In this document: positions 1 to 10,800 of the stretch, one piece after another | Position numbering within the stretch: position 1 is the stretch's first letter | How the letters are laid out: each line of letters starts with the position of its first letter | Assembly (NCBI GenBank): GCA_016716885.1 | Contig: JADJUV010000172.1 | Location: 248,001-312,000 of the forward strand | DNA from: Candidatus Trichofilum aggregatum | Lineage (GTDB): Bacteria; Chloroflexota; Anaerolineae; Promineifilales; Promineifilaceae | Direction: 5' to 3' | Length of the DNA: 64,000 bases | The notes under the pieces: model-generated | Databases searched by the model: none | What the model was told of the DNA's origin: nothing | Seen by the model: the letters and a program-made list of their open reading frames with translations, nothing else | Program-made: the position numbers and the translations under genes

Positions 1-3000
1 GTCCAAAGGTGTCTACCAGGCGGAGCCGCATCAACGCCAGATCACCGGCCCGGAAGGGATGAAACTCATTTTCCCAGAGGGGGGTGCTCCGGTTACGCCC
101 GACATTGGGCCGGATCACCTCTTCGGTAAAGGCGCGATAATCGTCAAAGGCCAGGGGATCGGCTACCGGTAGTTGCCAACTGCGCTCCCGCATGAGCAGG
201 GCGTCATGAAACCCGCCCATGGCCTGGGTCAGCACATTGGGGAATGTTTGTAGATAAACCCAGGTTGCCAGGGTTGTTTCCAGGGCATCCACACGCGCAT
301 GGCCGTATTCATCGGGCCAGCTATGCCAGGATGAGGGTGGGGTCGCGGCCGCGCTCCGTTGGAACTGCCCATTTTGGTCGGCAAAAACGAGCAGGCGGGC
401 CAGGGTGGCCGCCGAGACACCCGGCAGAGAGGCCAGTTGTCCCAACGATGCCAGCGGTTTAATCTCCCGGGCTTCGACAATCGCCTGGACGGCTGAGGGG
501 CGTAACCCCATCCGCCCGGACAGGTCGGCGATGGTGCTGTTATTGGCCAGGTCGCACAAGACCTGCTGGATGGCTCCCCCTTCGGGTAGCCCCATCACCA
601 GGGGTTGGTTGAGCACCGTCAGGCGGTTGGGGTGGGGCAGGATATAGCCATAAGCGTCGGCACAGCGAAGCAGGCGGATGAAGGGGGTTGGCCCGGCCTG
701 GATGGCTCCATCCAGGGCCGATAATGAGCTGTAGGTGCTGGCGCGTAAACGGGTTATCACGGCGGCATCTAGCATGACGGTGTCCCGCAAAAACGCGGCC
801 GCATCTCCCATTTCACCCGCCAGAATGTGGTGCAGGCAGGCCAGAATACCGGCCGCCAGCCCTCCCTGATCCGGTAGGCCGTACAGGCGTGGCCCGTTGG
901 CTAACCAGGCGGGTGAGGTAACGGCCTGGAATTTGGCCCAGGCTTGCACCGCCGCCAGCAGGTCGCGGCCGCAAATCGTGGTGCGTATCCAGGTAGTGAT
1001 GTCGGTCTGGCGGCTGGTCAACAGGTCTGTGCAGGCGGGTGTACCGGCCTGGGGGGGCTGACCGTTTACCAGTTTGTCGGGGGCATAATGGGCTAACCAG
1101 GAGACATAGGTTAGTTGGTCGGTAGGGTAGGTGGCGGCCTGGGCAAAGCTGAGGCTGGCCCCGCTCTTTTTGTCGGTGGGGATGCTGGGTTCTTGCAAAC
1201 GGAAGAGCAGGTAGTTTTCTAACTGCCGGGTCAGGACGGGGTGGGCATGACTGCTGAGGACGGCGCGGCCGCGAACCATCGTGGCACTGTGGGTTAATGC
1301 CGCCTGGGACACACTGGCCGCCAGGGCATGTTCGGTTTCGGCCAGCGACCAGTTCCGTTGTAGATAATCCGGGGCAAACCCATCCTGCTCACTGTCGAGA
1401 TTGCTCCCGGCATGGACAGCGGCAAATTCGGCTTCCCATTCCAGAAGGAAGGGATGAACGCGGCCGCTCTGACGTTTGTCCAGCCTTAACGCCGAGGCTA
1501 TCTGTTGCCAGCGCTGGCGACCGGCTTCGCTTTGGCGTGTCTGCTTCCAATCTAACTCCGCTGTGACCGGCTCCGTGTTGGGTAATCCGGTTCTATCGGT
1601 TAAGAGGCAGGTGAGGTTGCCTGCCGTATCATGCCAGGGGGTGCCATCCGTTTGCCAGCGGTCGGTGGGGGTTGCGCCCTGGCCCGCCAGTAACAGAACC
1701 GGATCATTCGGTTGCCAGAAGCGGGGGCCGGGGGTCTGATCCAGCCGCCATTGCTCGGCTACCAGTGACCAGATGAGGTCGTGGAGTTCGCCCGGCAGGG
1801 GGATGCCGACGGTTTTTTCCCCTTCACGCCGCAGGGCCTGCTTTAAGGTTTCTCCAGGTTGACGGGCGGCAAACGTGCGGCCGCGCCAGGTGTCTAATTT
1901 TTGGAGCGCGGCCGCGAGGGATGGGGTTAAGGGTGCAGAACCAAGCGCCTTTTGTAGGGCCGCGAAGGTCAGGTTGGTAAAACGAACCTCGGCCGGGTCG
2001 TCATTGTGTTGGCGGAGCAAATTTCGTGTGGCTTGCAGAAAATGGGCCACTTCTAACGCCAGACAGACGGGCAGGATTTGCCCCCCGTCGGCACTTTGCC
2101 ACCATCCCCCCAGCCGATACAACGTGGTGGGTTGGCCGGTGGCCGAGAAGAGTCGCCACTGGTCCAGGCTGGTTTCCGGGTGGGTTTGGCCCGGTGTATC
2201 CGGGCCGATGTGGTCGGCCAGATCAAATTCCAAAGAGCGATCGGTGCCGAGAACGGTCTGCCAGCAGTCGTCGCGCCGTTGTAATTGCAGGGTGCGAACG
2301 GTATCAAACAGCGTATCGGCTCTGGCAAACCCGAGTTGGGCGGGTAGGGTGCTATCGGCCAGTTGGTAGCTGATACGCATCGCATCGGGGGCCAGGCTGA
2401 TGATTTCGCCGACGGTGGCTCTGGCCTGGGCCAGTTCGTGCAAGGTGTGGTGGCGCAGGTGGCGGAACATGGCGTCCACATCAGAGTTACCGTCCAGGTG
2501 TAGCGGGGTGGATTGGAAATCACGCACCTCATCGGCGGCGGGGTAGCTGTGGCGCATGGTGCGATACCAGTCGGAGTAGGTTTGCCAGCGCAGGGAGTCA
2601 ATCTGGTTGCGGCCGCGATCATAGGCCGCCTGAGCCGCATTTAACCCGTCTAAAAAGTGGGCCAATTCTAGCGGCAGGTTGATGCCCCCACGCCCATCTT
2701 CCGGGCCGTGCTCGTCGGTGGCCCCTGTCTGGGGGCGAATGACCCACAGAGCAGTTCCCGGCACGGCCGTAAAAGAGCGGCGATGCCGGGCGATGGTCAA
2801 GGCATCACCGACATCCAGGAGTTGGTTGGACAAATCACTCTGGAGCATGAGGGCTTCCAGGTGGGTTTCCAGGCGGGCTTTTTCCTGGAAGCGCAAATCT
2901 GGCTCCAGGGGAAACCGTTGTTCGGCCAGATGGGTGGCAACCAGGGCGGCCAGGGCTTCGGTGCCGGAGTTAGCCACGGCTACCTGAATCTCTGGGGCGG

Positions 3001-4166
3001 TGCCAGAAACCGGGGGGACAAAATCAGTCTGGTACACGCGGCCATAACAGATCAGATGATCGGGCAAGGTGTCGTCGGGCCAATCCCAGCTAAACTGCTG
3101 GCGGATTTGCTCCCGCACCATTTGGGCGGGGGGAGTGGGTAAGGCACAGGCCAGAACGGCGGACACAATCGGGGGGGCGATGTTTTCCCCCAGGCAGGTG
3201 GACAGGGCGGCCATGAGGGCCGCCTGACCGAAGAAATCGCGCCCAACGAGGGGTTGCAGGCGGGTGCGTACAGCTTCGGGCAGGTTGAACCCGGCCAGAT
3301 TTTGGTGGCCGGACTCACTCAGGCGGAAACGGATTTGTCGCCCCAGGCTGGTTTCGTAGGCGGTGACGAAGGCCGGAATGGGTTGGCGGGGATCGAGGCG
3401 GGTGACAAGCTGGTGGAATGGATCGTCTTGGGGGTTGTCGTACCAGCCAAATAGCTCGTACCAGAGACCATCGGCCGGGGTGGGGTTGTTGTCGTAATGA
3501 CCGAAGACGCTCCGGCAGTTGGGGTAGAAGGCGGCGAAGTTGGTTTCGCCGTAGCCGATGGCGGTTAACCGCTGGCCGATGTCTTTGAGCCAGGCCGGGT
3601 TACTTTTTTGCGGCCAGGGTTGACCCAGTTCGCGGCCGCGGCCCAAAAAGCGGAAGGGGGGTTCCCCATCGGGCATGATGAACCGGGGCGGTTGGTCCGG
3701 TTTGGCTTCGATCCGGTAAGGCCAATTGGTCAAACTTTCCTGGGGCTGGTGCAAGGCATCTTCCGGCGACCAGAGATAATCGCTCTCCCGGAGCCAGACT
3801 TTTTCTAGCTGATCATGACGCCAGCGGCAGACAAGCCAGCGGTTAGGCGCTGAAGGAAATTCCGTGCGTTGCCGATCTGGTTGACCGGTTTGTTGATCCA
3901 GGGGGTGGACGGCCCGGGTAAGGGCGGTGGGTAAGGCCCAATGGAGATGCACGCCAGGTTGGAGCAGGAAGTTGGTGTCGCTGAAGGCGGGAGCAACGAC
4001 GGTTTCGGTCAGAAAGGGGCGATCACCGTTGACTATCATATTCGCCCGTATTGTCTCGCCCGACATAAGGCAACTGAGTGAAATCGGCAAACGCATCTAC
4101 GGCGTTTTGTCCGGCTTCCAGAGCCAGGGCATCAACTAAAATCGGAATAACCAGAACAGATGACAT
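1..4166 (-). CDS. Giant protein A, unknown function (partial, runs off left edge)
   Basis: Last gene of the minus-strand giant-protein operon. At least about 1,388 codons are present and the C-terminus lies beyond the window. The ATG at 4166 has GAGGA nine bases upstream. One frame stays open from 4066 to 1 (I confirmed the same phase near 4039, 2638, 478 and 58), but the first ~35 codons (MSSVLVIPILVDALALEAGQ) are in another frame, so a one-base shift must lie between about 4040 and 4066. An alternative is a downstream start at 4066 or 4039. Landmarks are LLQPGVHLHWALP (~3960), YGETNFAAFYPNC (~3560) and, near the C-terminal side (about 400-515), IVEAREIKPLASLGQLASLP followed by GVSAATLARLL, which resembles a ComEA/GspK-type helix-hairpin-helix. 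There is no signal peptide or clear membrane segment. I do not recognise the family. Confidence 0.7.
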
Positions 4167-4189
4167 GGATGATATTCCTCGAAATAGAA

Positions 4190-4262
4190 TAGCCCCCCCC
4201 CCCCCCTCCCCCCCCCCGGGGGGGGGGGGGGGGGGGTTGCGGGGGGGGGGGCCCGCAAAAAA
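4190..4262. other. C-run/G-run intergenic tract
   Basis: Between genes B and A the sequence is a run of about 24 C (one T inside) followed by about 20 G, then TTGC and another G run. It can fold back on itself. A second G/C homopolymer tract sits at 12736-12765 in another spacer of the same operon. It may be a degraded or mis-sequenced copy of the GC-rich repeat seen intact around 53440-53514, because the sequence directly after it matches that repeat. Confidence 0.6.
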
Positions 4263-4290
4263 ACCCCGGTTAAGGTCCCCTTAGGGGGGG

Positions 4291-4331
4291 TGGGTCTTCC
4301 GACTAAACCTGCCAGGGACGTGTGTAAAGCT
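4291..4331 (+). repeat. 41-bp dispersed repeat, copy 1
   Basis: Begins TGGGTCTTCCGACTA and ends TGTGTAAAGCT. A copy of identical length with about six to eight mismatches is at 53474-53514. Both copies are preceded by a GC-rich run containing AGGGGG-type sequence. The stop codon of gene B (CTA on the plus strand, 4330-4332) falls at the edge of this repeat. Confidence 0.6.
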
Positions 4332-7300
4332 ATACTAGTTTGATCTGCAACTGGGGCGGGGCGGCCAACATCTGTAGCCCTAACTCGGCGGCGGTGAACA
4401 GGCCGGGACAGACGGGACGGGTACGATCAGCCAGATCCCGGGCCAGATGGAGCAGGTTTAGGATGTTACTACCTGGCCGCCAAAACGAATCACCTATCAA
4501 TAAATCTTTCTCATAAACCCGTTTGTCGGCCTGTTGCCAGGCTTGCTGGCACGCCTTGTCGTCCAGGCCGTACCCCTTCAGCCGGGCGGTGAACGCCTGT
4601 TGTGCCTGTTCGGAAGGCAGAATGAAGGGTGATTTCATCATCGTCAGGGCCAAAGCCAGGACAGCCGCATCCGAAAGTTTAGCCTGGCTTAAAGCCGTCA
4701 GTTGGTCAGGGGCCAGCCACAGTTGGCCGTCTTTTGTTTGCAGGCGGGCGGCGATAAGGGGAGATTCGCTTCGGTGTAGGTTCCGCCCATTTCGCGGAGC
4801 AAGGCCGGGCGGATGGCCTGGGCCAGAAGGGCGGCGGTGGGTGGTTTTCCATCGCTGGGGGCCGGGGCCGGGCCGATGGACCAGGGCTGTAATAGGTTTT
4901 CCCCCTGGAGCCAGGCCAGAAGGGGAGCCGTTTTGACCCCCGCGGCCGCGAGTCGGGCCACATCCTGGCGGGTCATCACCACCTGCTGAATCCGGTCATC
5001 GGGCAAATTAGGGTCATGGGTGAGGAAGGTGACGCGGCCGCCATCCGCCGGGTTACGCATCTGCTTCGTCCAGGTGTCGCCCTCGCCTTCTTTAAGGCCA
5101 AAATGCAACACCTGGGGGGGGAGATGTACGCTAAGCCAGGTTAAATCTTCTTCACCCGCATAAAGGCCAAACAAAATATCGGCGGACAGCCGTTCCAGCC
5201 GGAGCAGAGGCAGGGAAGCGTCCGCGCCGGTGTGGGGGAAAGCCGCAATGGCCGCCGAACGGAGCAGGAAACCGGACAGGTGGGGTGGGGCGGGCAGTTC
5301 ATCCCAATGGTTGGCGTCGTGGGCCTGATCCCCGGCTAATACCCGGCCCAGGCTTAAGGCCCCATCGCGCAGGCATTCTAACCAGAGCGGGTCTACGCTG
5401 AAAAAGCGGATGGATTCGACGGGTAGGAGGGATTCCTGGGGGACAAGATAAGAGAATGGCACGCCCTGGAGCCGGGTGAGACGATCAAGAAATGAGGCCA
5501 GTTCGGGGGGGAAGGTGGTGTCGGCGGTTTGCGGCCGCAATTGAGGCACATAGGTTCGGTCTAGCTCTTGCTGTAAACGGGTCAACTCTTGAGCGTGGGC
5601 GCGTTTCCAATGGTACAGCCCCAGGGAAAACTGTTTGTCGGCCAGGGCCAGCGTCCGCCCCAACTCCCAGGCTGAGGCATAGGCGACGGAAAACATGCCC
5701 ACGTTGGGGTCAAAGATGAGTAACTCATCGGCGGTGCGGGCCGGTAGGGGGAGGGTGCGGTAATCGTTGGCGGTGGGTAAACGGGGAATGAGCGGGCCAC
5801 GATACCAGGAAACGGTCTGGTCGCCTTCACGCAAGGCATGGGGCAGGGGGACATAACCGGCCTGGAGATAGGCTTTGACGGCAGGGGCGGTTATCGCCGT
5901 GGTATCCAGTCGCAAGGCGACATCGTGGGCGACCCCATTTTCTTGTTGGCGGACGCCGTCGAGGTTTTGGATCGTTTTGACAAAATCCAGACTATCGGGG
6001 TCGCTGGCAAATTCCCAGTGGTAGAGGCTGATCAACTGGATTTTCTGCTCGTCGCTGGCCCCCTGGGCATCAAAGGTGAGGCGTTGTTGCGGCCGCAGAC
6101 GAATCATGGCGGTTATGCCGGAGCCAGGAAAATCCTGTTGTAAGGTGATCTCCAGGCTCCGCAATTCATTGTTCAGGCGTAGGACGCGGCGGGTCTGAAT
6201 ATCGCCCCGCTCCTGAAGCCGGGTCCACCCATCCTGATCCCCAAAAAGCGTGTTGACCAGGGGTTGATCGACCCGCAGGGTTTTCGTTTGGGGGGTGGCG
6301 ATGAAGGGGAGAGCCACCTCATTTTCGACGAGTTCCACATAGCGGCAACCGGCTTTCTGCACCGCGAGGAGCCATTGGGTCAGACCGCTGTCCAGTCCCA
6401 GGCAGGGGGTAAAGTAAAAGGTGAGACTGCGCCAGGTTTTGGTTCCTGCGCCCTGGTAGGTCACGAAGAGGGATGTGCCGTCATCCAGGTCGGTAAAAAA
6501 GGAGCCGGTGACGTTTTGGCCGGTCTGCCAGTTGCTGAAGGTAGCGGCGGGCATGAGGGCGCGGCCAATGGCATCCACCTGAATCTGGGTGAGGGTGTCA
6601 GAGGAAAAGGGGGGAGCCGGGGCCTGGGGCGCGGCCGCGTCCGGTTTCAGTTTGGGGGCAATGACCAGGGGGCCAGCCGCCCATTTTTCCTGGAACCAAC
6701 CGCGCAAGGCCCCGGTGGTTTTGGTCCCTTTCAGGTCGTTTTGGCTGATGGTGCGGAGTGGTTCGGGCAGGTGGAGAGCGATTTCCAGATGGTCTACGAT
6801 GCGGCCGCGGGCGTTCCGGCCCTTACGGGTTGTTTTTTTGATCTTAACTTTGCCCACATCGGCCAGGAGTGCTTCTTCATCGGGCAATGGGGTTAACAGG
6901 GCCAGCGGTGTGGTGAAAGCGGGGGCCAGGGTGGGCATGGGGGTCAGCAGTTCCAGCTTCCCATCGGCCTGTCCGCGCAATTCGACGGCAAAGGCTCGTG
7001 AATCGGCGGCTTCGTCGTCGGCCAGGGGGTTGGTTTTGATCACCTGGTTTAACTGCTGATTCACTGATTGCAACAGGGTCAGGAAGGGGCCATCGGGCAG
7101 GATCAGATCGTCTGGTTCGGGGGCGGGGGAACCTGTACCCGGCTTAAAACGCTCTTCGAGGGAGACGAGGTGAACGACACAACGCCCTTTTTGTGGCGGC
7201 CGCGCCAGGCTAAAAACGACGGCGACTTCCGTGGGGGGTGTATTGGCATTGGCATAGACAATACGGCGGGTGTGTGTCGTCCAACTCAATTCCTCATAGG

Positions 7301-7826
7301 TGGGCAGGATGCTTTTGAGTTGTGACCAGGGGAGATCCATGACCATCGCCCGTTCTTCCGGGTCTTGGGACACTTCCAGTTCCAGGCCGGGCCAGCGAGA
7401 GGCTGTGGTGGTTTCTACGCGGGGAATGAGATCGCTGGCTTTGACGACACGCAGTTCTGGCGCGGCCGCGGCGTCAAAAAGGAGTAGAGCCAGCCAGGGG
7501 GGGGCTAACACATCGTCGGCCCCATCGCCACGCGGCGTCCGTTCCCAGGGGAAGGTGCTCCGTTGCAGGATGACGTGGGGGAAGATGTGGGCGTAGGGGC
7601 CATCACTCCCGGCGGGGGGGAAGGTGGCATGGACATCGCCGGGCTGGAGCGCGAATCGTTCACCCGCCACATTAAAACGGCCGGTGAGTTGGGGCGATAA
7701 ATCGTTGAAGGTTTGCCCCATTTCCAGCACATAGTCACCGGCCATGAGTTGCGGGCGGTGATAGGCGACAAATTCAACCTGATCATCTGGTGATAGTTCG
7801 GGGGGCAAGGCGGTGTCGTTGGTCAT
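4330..7826 (-). CDS. Giant protein B, unknown function (one frameshift)
   Basis: About 1,165 codons if the two frames are joined. The frame from 7826 ends prematurely at 4698; the frame ending at 4330 has a good protein-like continuation (ARLQTKDGQLWLAPDQLTAL) that begins exactly where the first turns implausible. Adding one C to the CCCC run at about 4757-4761 gives TEANLPLIAARLQ, so I treat both as one gene. The N-terminal part contains AHIFPHVILQRSTFPWERTP and PPWLALLLFDAAAAPE (residues about 90-140). It looks soluble, with no signal peptide or membrane helix. It sits 42 bp after gene C and upstream of gene A, hence probably co-transcribed. I cannot name the family; function unknown. Confidence 0.7.
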
Positions 7827-7868
7827 GGGAAAAGTTACAGGTGTATGGGTTAGATGATTTTTCTTGAT

Positions 7869-10800
7869 TTACCCCGCAGGAGCCAGGCGTGGTTCTACGA
7901 TGAAATCGTCGGCGGTGGCTGGGGTCAGGTGGACGGTGCGGGCGGCGTCTAGCCCTAAGGCCGCTAAAGCGGATTGACGGGCGGCGATGATGGTGGGGTC
8001 TTGTAAATTGGCCCGTAGGGTGGCCCGGTCACGCTGGCGTTGGGTATTGTCCCGAGGGGGGAAGGGGGCATAGGTTTGCCCCGCGGCCGCGTCGCGGGTA
8101 GCGAACAGGGTGTAATCGTCGTAGTTCAGGTTGCGCCGGGTGATAAAGCTGGTTGTGCCAGGGGCTACCGGTTCGTGGGGGGTGATGGTCAGGCCACCGG
8201 CCCCACTGACGAGACGTTCCCCACCGGCGGATTGGAACCCCTGGCCCCACAGGGCGGCTGGGAACTGTTTGGCCTGGGTGGTGAAGGTGAACTCCGCGGC
8301 CGCGGGCTGGGTCCCATCTCGTTTTACCGTCACCGTCAGCGTAGAAACCGGGAAATCCTTTTGCCGCTTGTTCATCGGGGCCAACCCCAAAGCGGTCAGT
8401 TCCGCCGGGAGAACCGGTTTTTGGGCTGGGGGCAGGTGGGGTTCATCGGCGGCCACCACATATTTTGTCACCGGCAGAACCGTGCTGGCATCCAGGCTGA
8501 ACAACTTGGGATTAACCAGCCACCAGGTTCCTTGTTTGGGGCCGTCCTTTACTTCCAACGTGCGCAACAGGCCATTGGTGACGGTCAGGCTCAACAATTT
8601 GCTGTTGTCGGCAGGCAAAAAGGAGTGTTTGAACTCCGGCCAATCTAAGGGTTGGGGGGCACTGTGACCGCCACTGCCAAACTCCACCGAAAAACCAAAT
8701 GGCCCAAAATGGAAGTGGGCCTGCCCGGAAAAATCTGGCCCCCAGATATTGACATCAGCCCCCAAACTGCCGCTAATCGTGCCAAAAGGCGATTCGTAAC
8801 TGGCCCCAATTTCGATATAGGCACTGGCTTCGTAATGGAATGGTTTCCATTGGATGAGCAGATCAATCCCCAGGTTAAACCACGCTTTCAGGTCGCCGCT
8901 GTGCCAGTTGGCCGAGAGGTGGCCCCCAGCCATAGCCGCAATGGGGGTCAGGGCATAGTACAGATCCCCCTTGATACTGACGGCATCACTGATACTCCAG
9001 GAAAACCCTAAGCGGGGCACACGGGGATAATGGGCGGGCAGGCGGAAATGGGGATGATAACCCCCCACGCAGTAAACAAAATCACCGGCATTTTCCCCCA
9101 GGAGCCACAACCCATAAGCCACACCGCCCTGGAGATGACATTCGGGAGCAATGAGCCAGGATTCGGGGGTGAGTTGGGCTTGAATGAGGATGACCCCGGC
9201 CTGGGGGTCTATGCTGGCGCGGATGTTCAGGCGAATAAAGGCCAGAATTTCCGGGGATTCGCTGGGCACTTTCAGGGTGGCGACCCCCAACAGGTCAATG
9301 AAGAAGTGCATACTGTTGGTGTTGAGGCGTAATACCAACAGGGCGAAGGCGTCTAACACGCGGAAGGAGTTAAATTTGACGCCCACGGCCAGGAAATATT
9401 CGCCGAGAGCCGGGGAGACGTATTGGCCCAGGCGGGTGAGTTGTGCCCCAATTCCGTCGGTGGGGTTGCTGGACAAGGCGCCCATGCCCGGCGGTTGCAC
9501 CCCTTGCGCCGCCCCCACCGCATCGGCCACAAAGGGGAACTTGTCTACCTGACTGACATCGGGTAGGGCCAGGTGGCGGTTGAAGCCAAACCCGGCGGCC
9601 AACCCTTCGACGAAGAAGAAGACAGGGCCACCCAGGGGGTAATCGAGCAGGCCATAAATGAAGAGAGAGGGCGGGCCGAGTTTAGTCGTGAACCCGCCCA
9701 TTGCCGACAGGCCGAATTTGGCGGTGACAATTTGGGCCTTACCCACAAAATCGCCATCCAGATTGAGGAAGGCGGCAGTGATGATGAGTGGATCCCGGTT
9801 GAGGGAGAGACCGATTCCGGCCAAGGCGAAGGCCAGGGATTTGTCTTTGAAGTTGTATTCCGCACCCAACCCCATCAGGTCAAGGGTGAGGCCACCCAGG
9901 GAGATGCCCCCATCGAGTAGGATAGCCAGTTTGGGACTTTCAAAACCAATACCGACACGGCGCAGGGTGAGAATTTTGGCTAAGGTTTTCTGGATGGGTA
10001 TCCAGGTGACGTTGGCGGGTGGTTTTGGGGGGGTGAGAGCGGCCGCGGCCGCATTCGGCACAGCTACCCCACTCGCCGGATCGTTATGCACCTGTTGCCC
10101 TGGCCCATCCAGGGCCAGTTGCAGGCGTTCACCACCAATCTGGACGGTGGTGTGGAGCTGGAACCCCTTTTTGATGGGGGCGTCGGGCAGGCGACCGGCA
10201 TTGGGGGGAAGCAGGGCGGTGATGCTGGTGGTATCGGTGAACTCTTGTGTGGCGATAATCGGGCTGAACTGAATGGCCAGCGTTTCCCCACCATGAAACG
10301 CCTGACCGACCAGGGGCAAATTACCCAGGCCGGAAAGGTCGAGACCGGCATCCATGTCCAGGGAGAAGAGCAGTTTAGAGCCGTTTTTCTGGCCCTGATC
10401 GGCTCCGGGCTGGCTGGCTTTGATGTTGCTCCGGGCGTAGGCGATAAGGGCACTTTTCAGTTTGAAGTTGAGGGCGTTGACCGCCGAGGCGATTTCTTGA
10501 TCATCAGAGACGGCGGCTAACAGGTCGCCCACTTTAATGGCGGAACCACCGGTGTTGCTGAACACCCCCACCAGGGCATCGCCGTGGCCGTCATGGGCAA
10601 AAAGCAGGTCAAACTCCAGGTCGTGGACGAGGAGTTTGCCGCTGAAACGAATGGCACTGCTTTGATCGGGTTGGCGGTGGCGATCCAGGCTGAGAGCCAG
10701 GGTGGCGTTACTGCCCAGGCGAGCCGAACATTCCAGGGCGAATTGGCTATCGTGGGTATCGTATTGCAGGCCCAGGCTGAACAGGCCACAGTCGGCGATT

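Noticed and set aside
2053..2640. 195-codon open frame on the minus strand
   Set aside because: It lies entirely within giant gene A in another frame, with a proline/threonine/arginine-biased shadow composition.
6264..6896. 210-codon open frame on the plus strand
   Set aside because: It is antisense to giant gene B and glycine-rich, as expected for a complement-strand shadow in GC-rich DNA.
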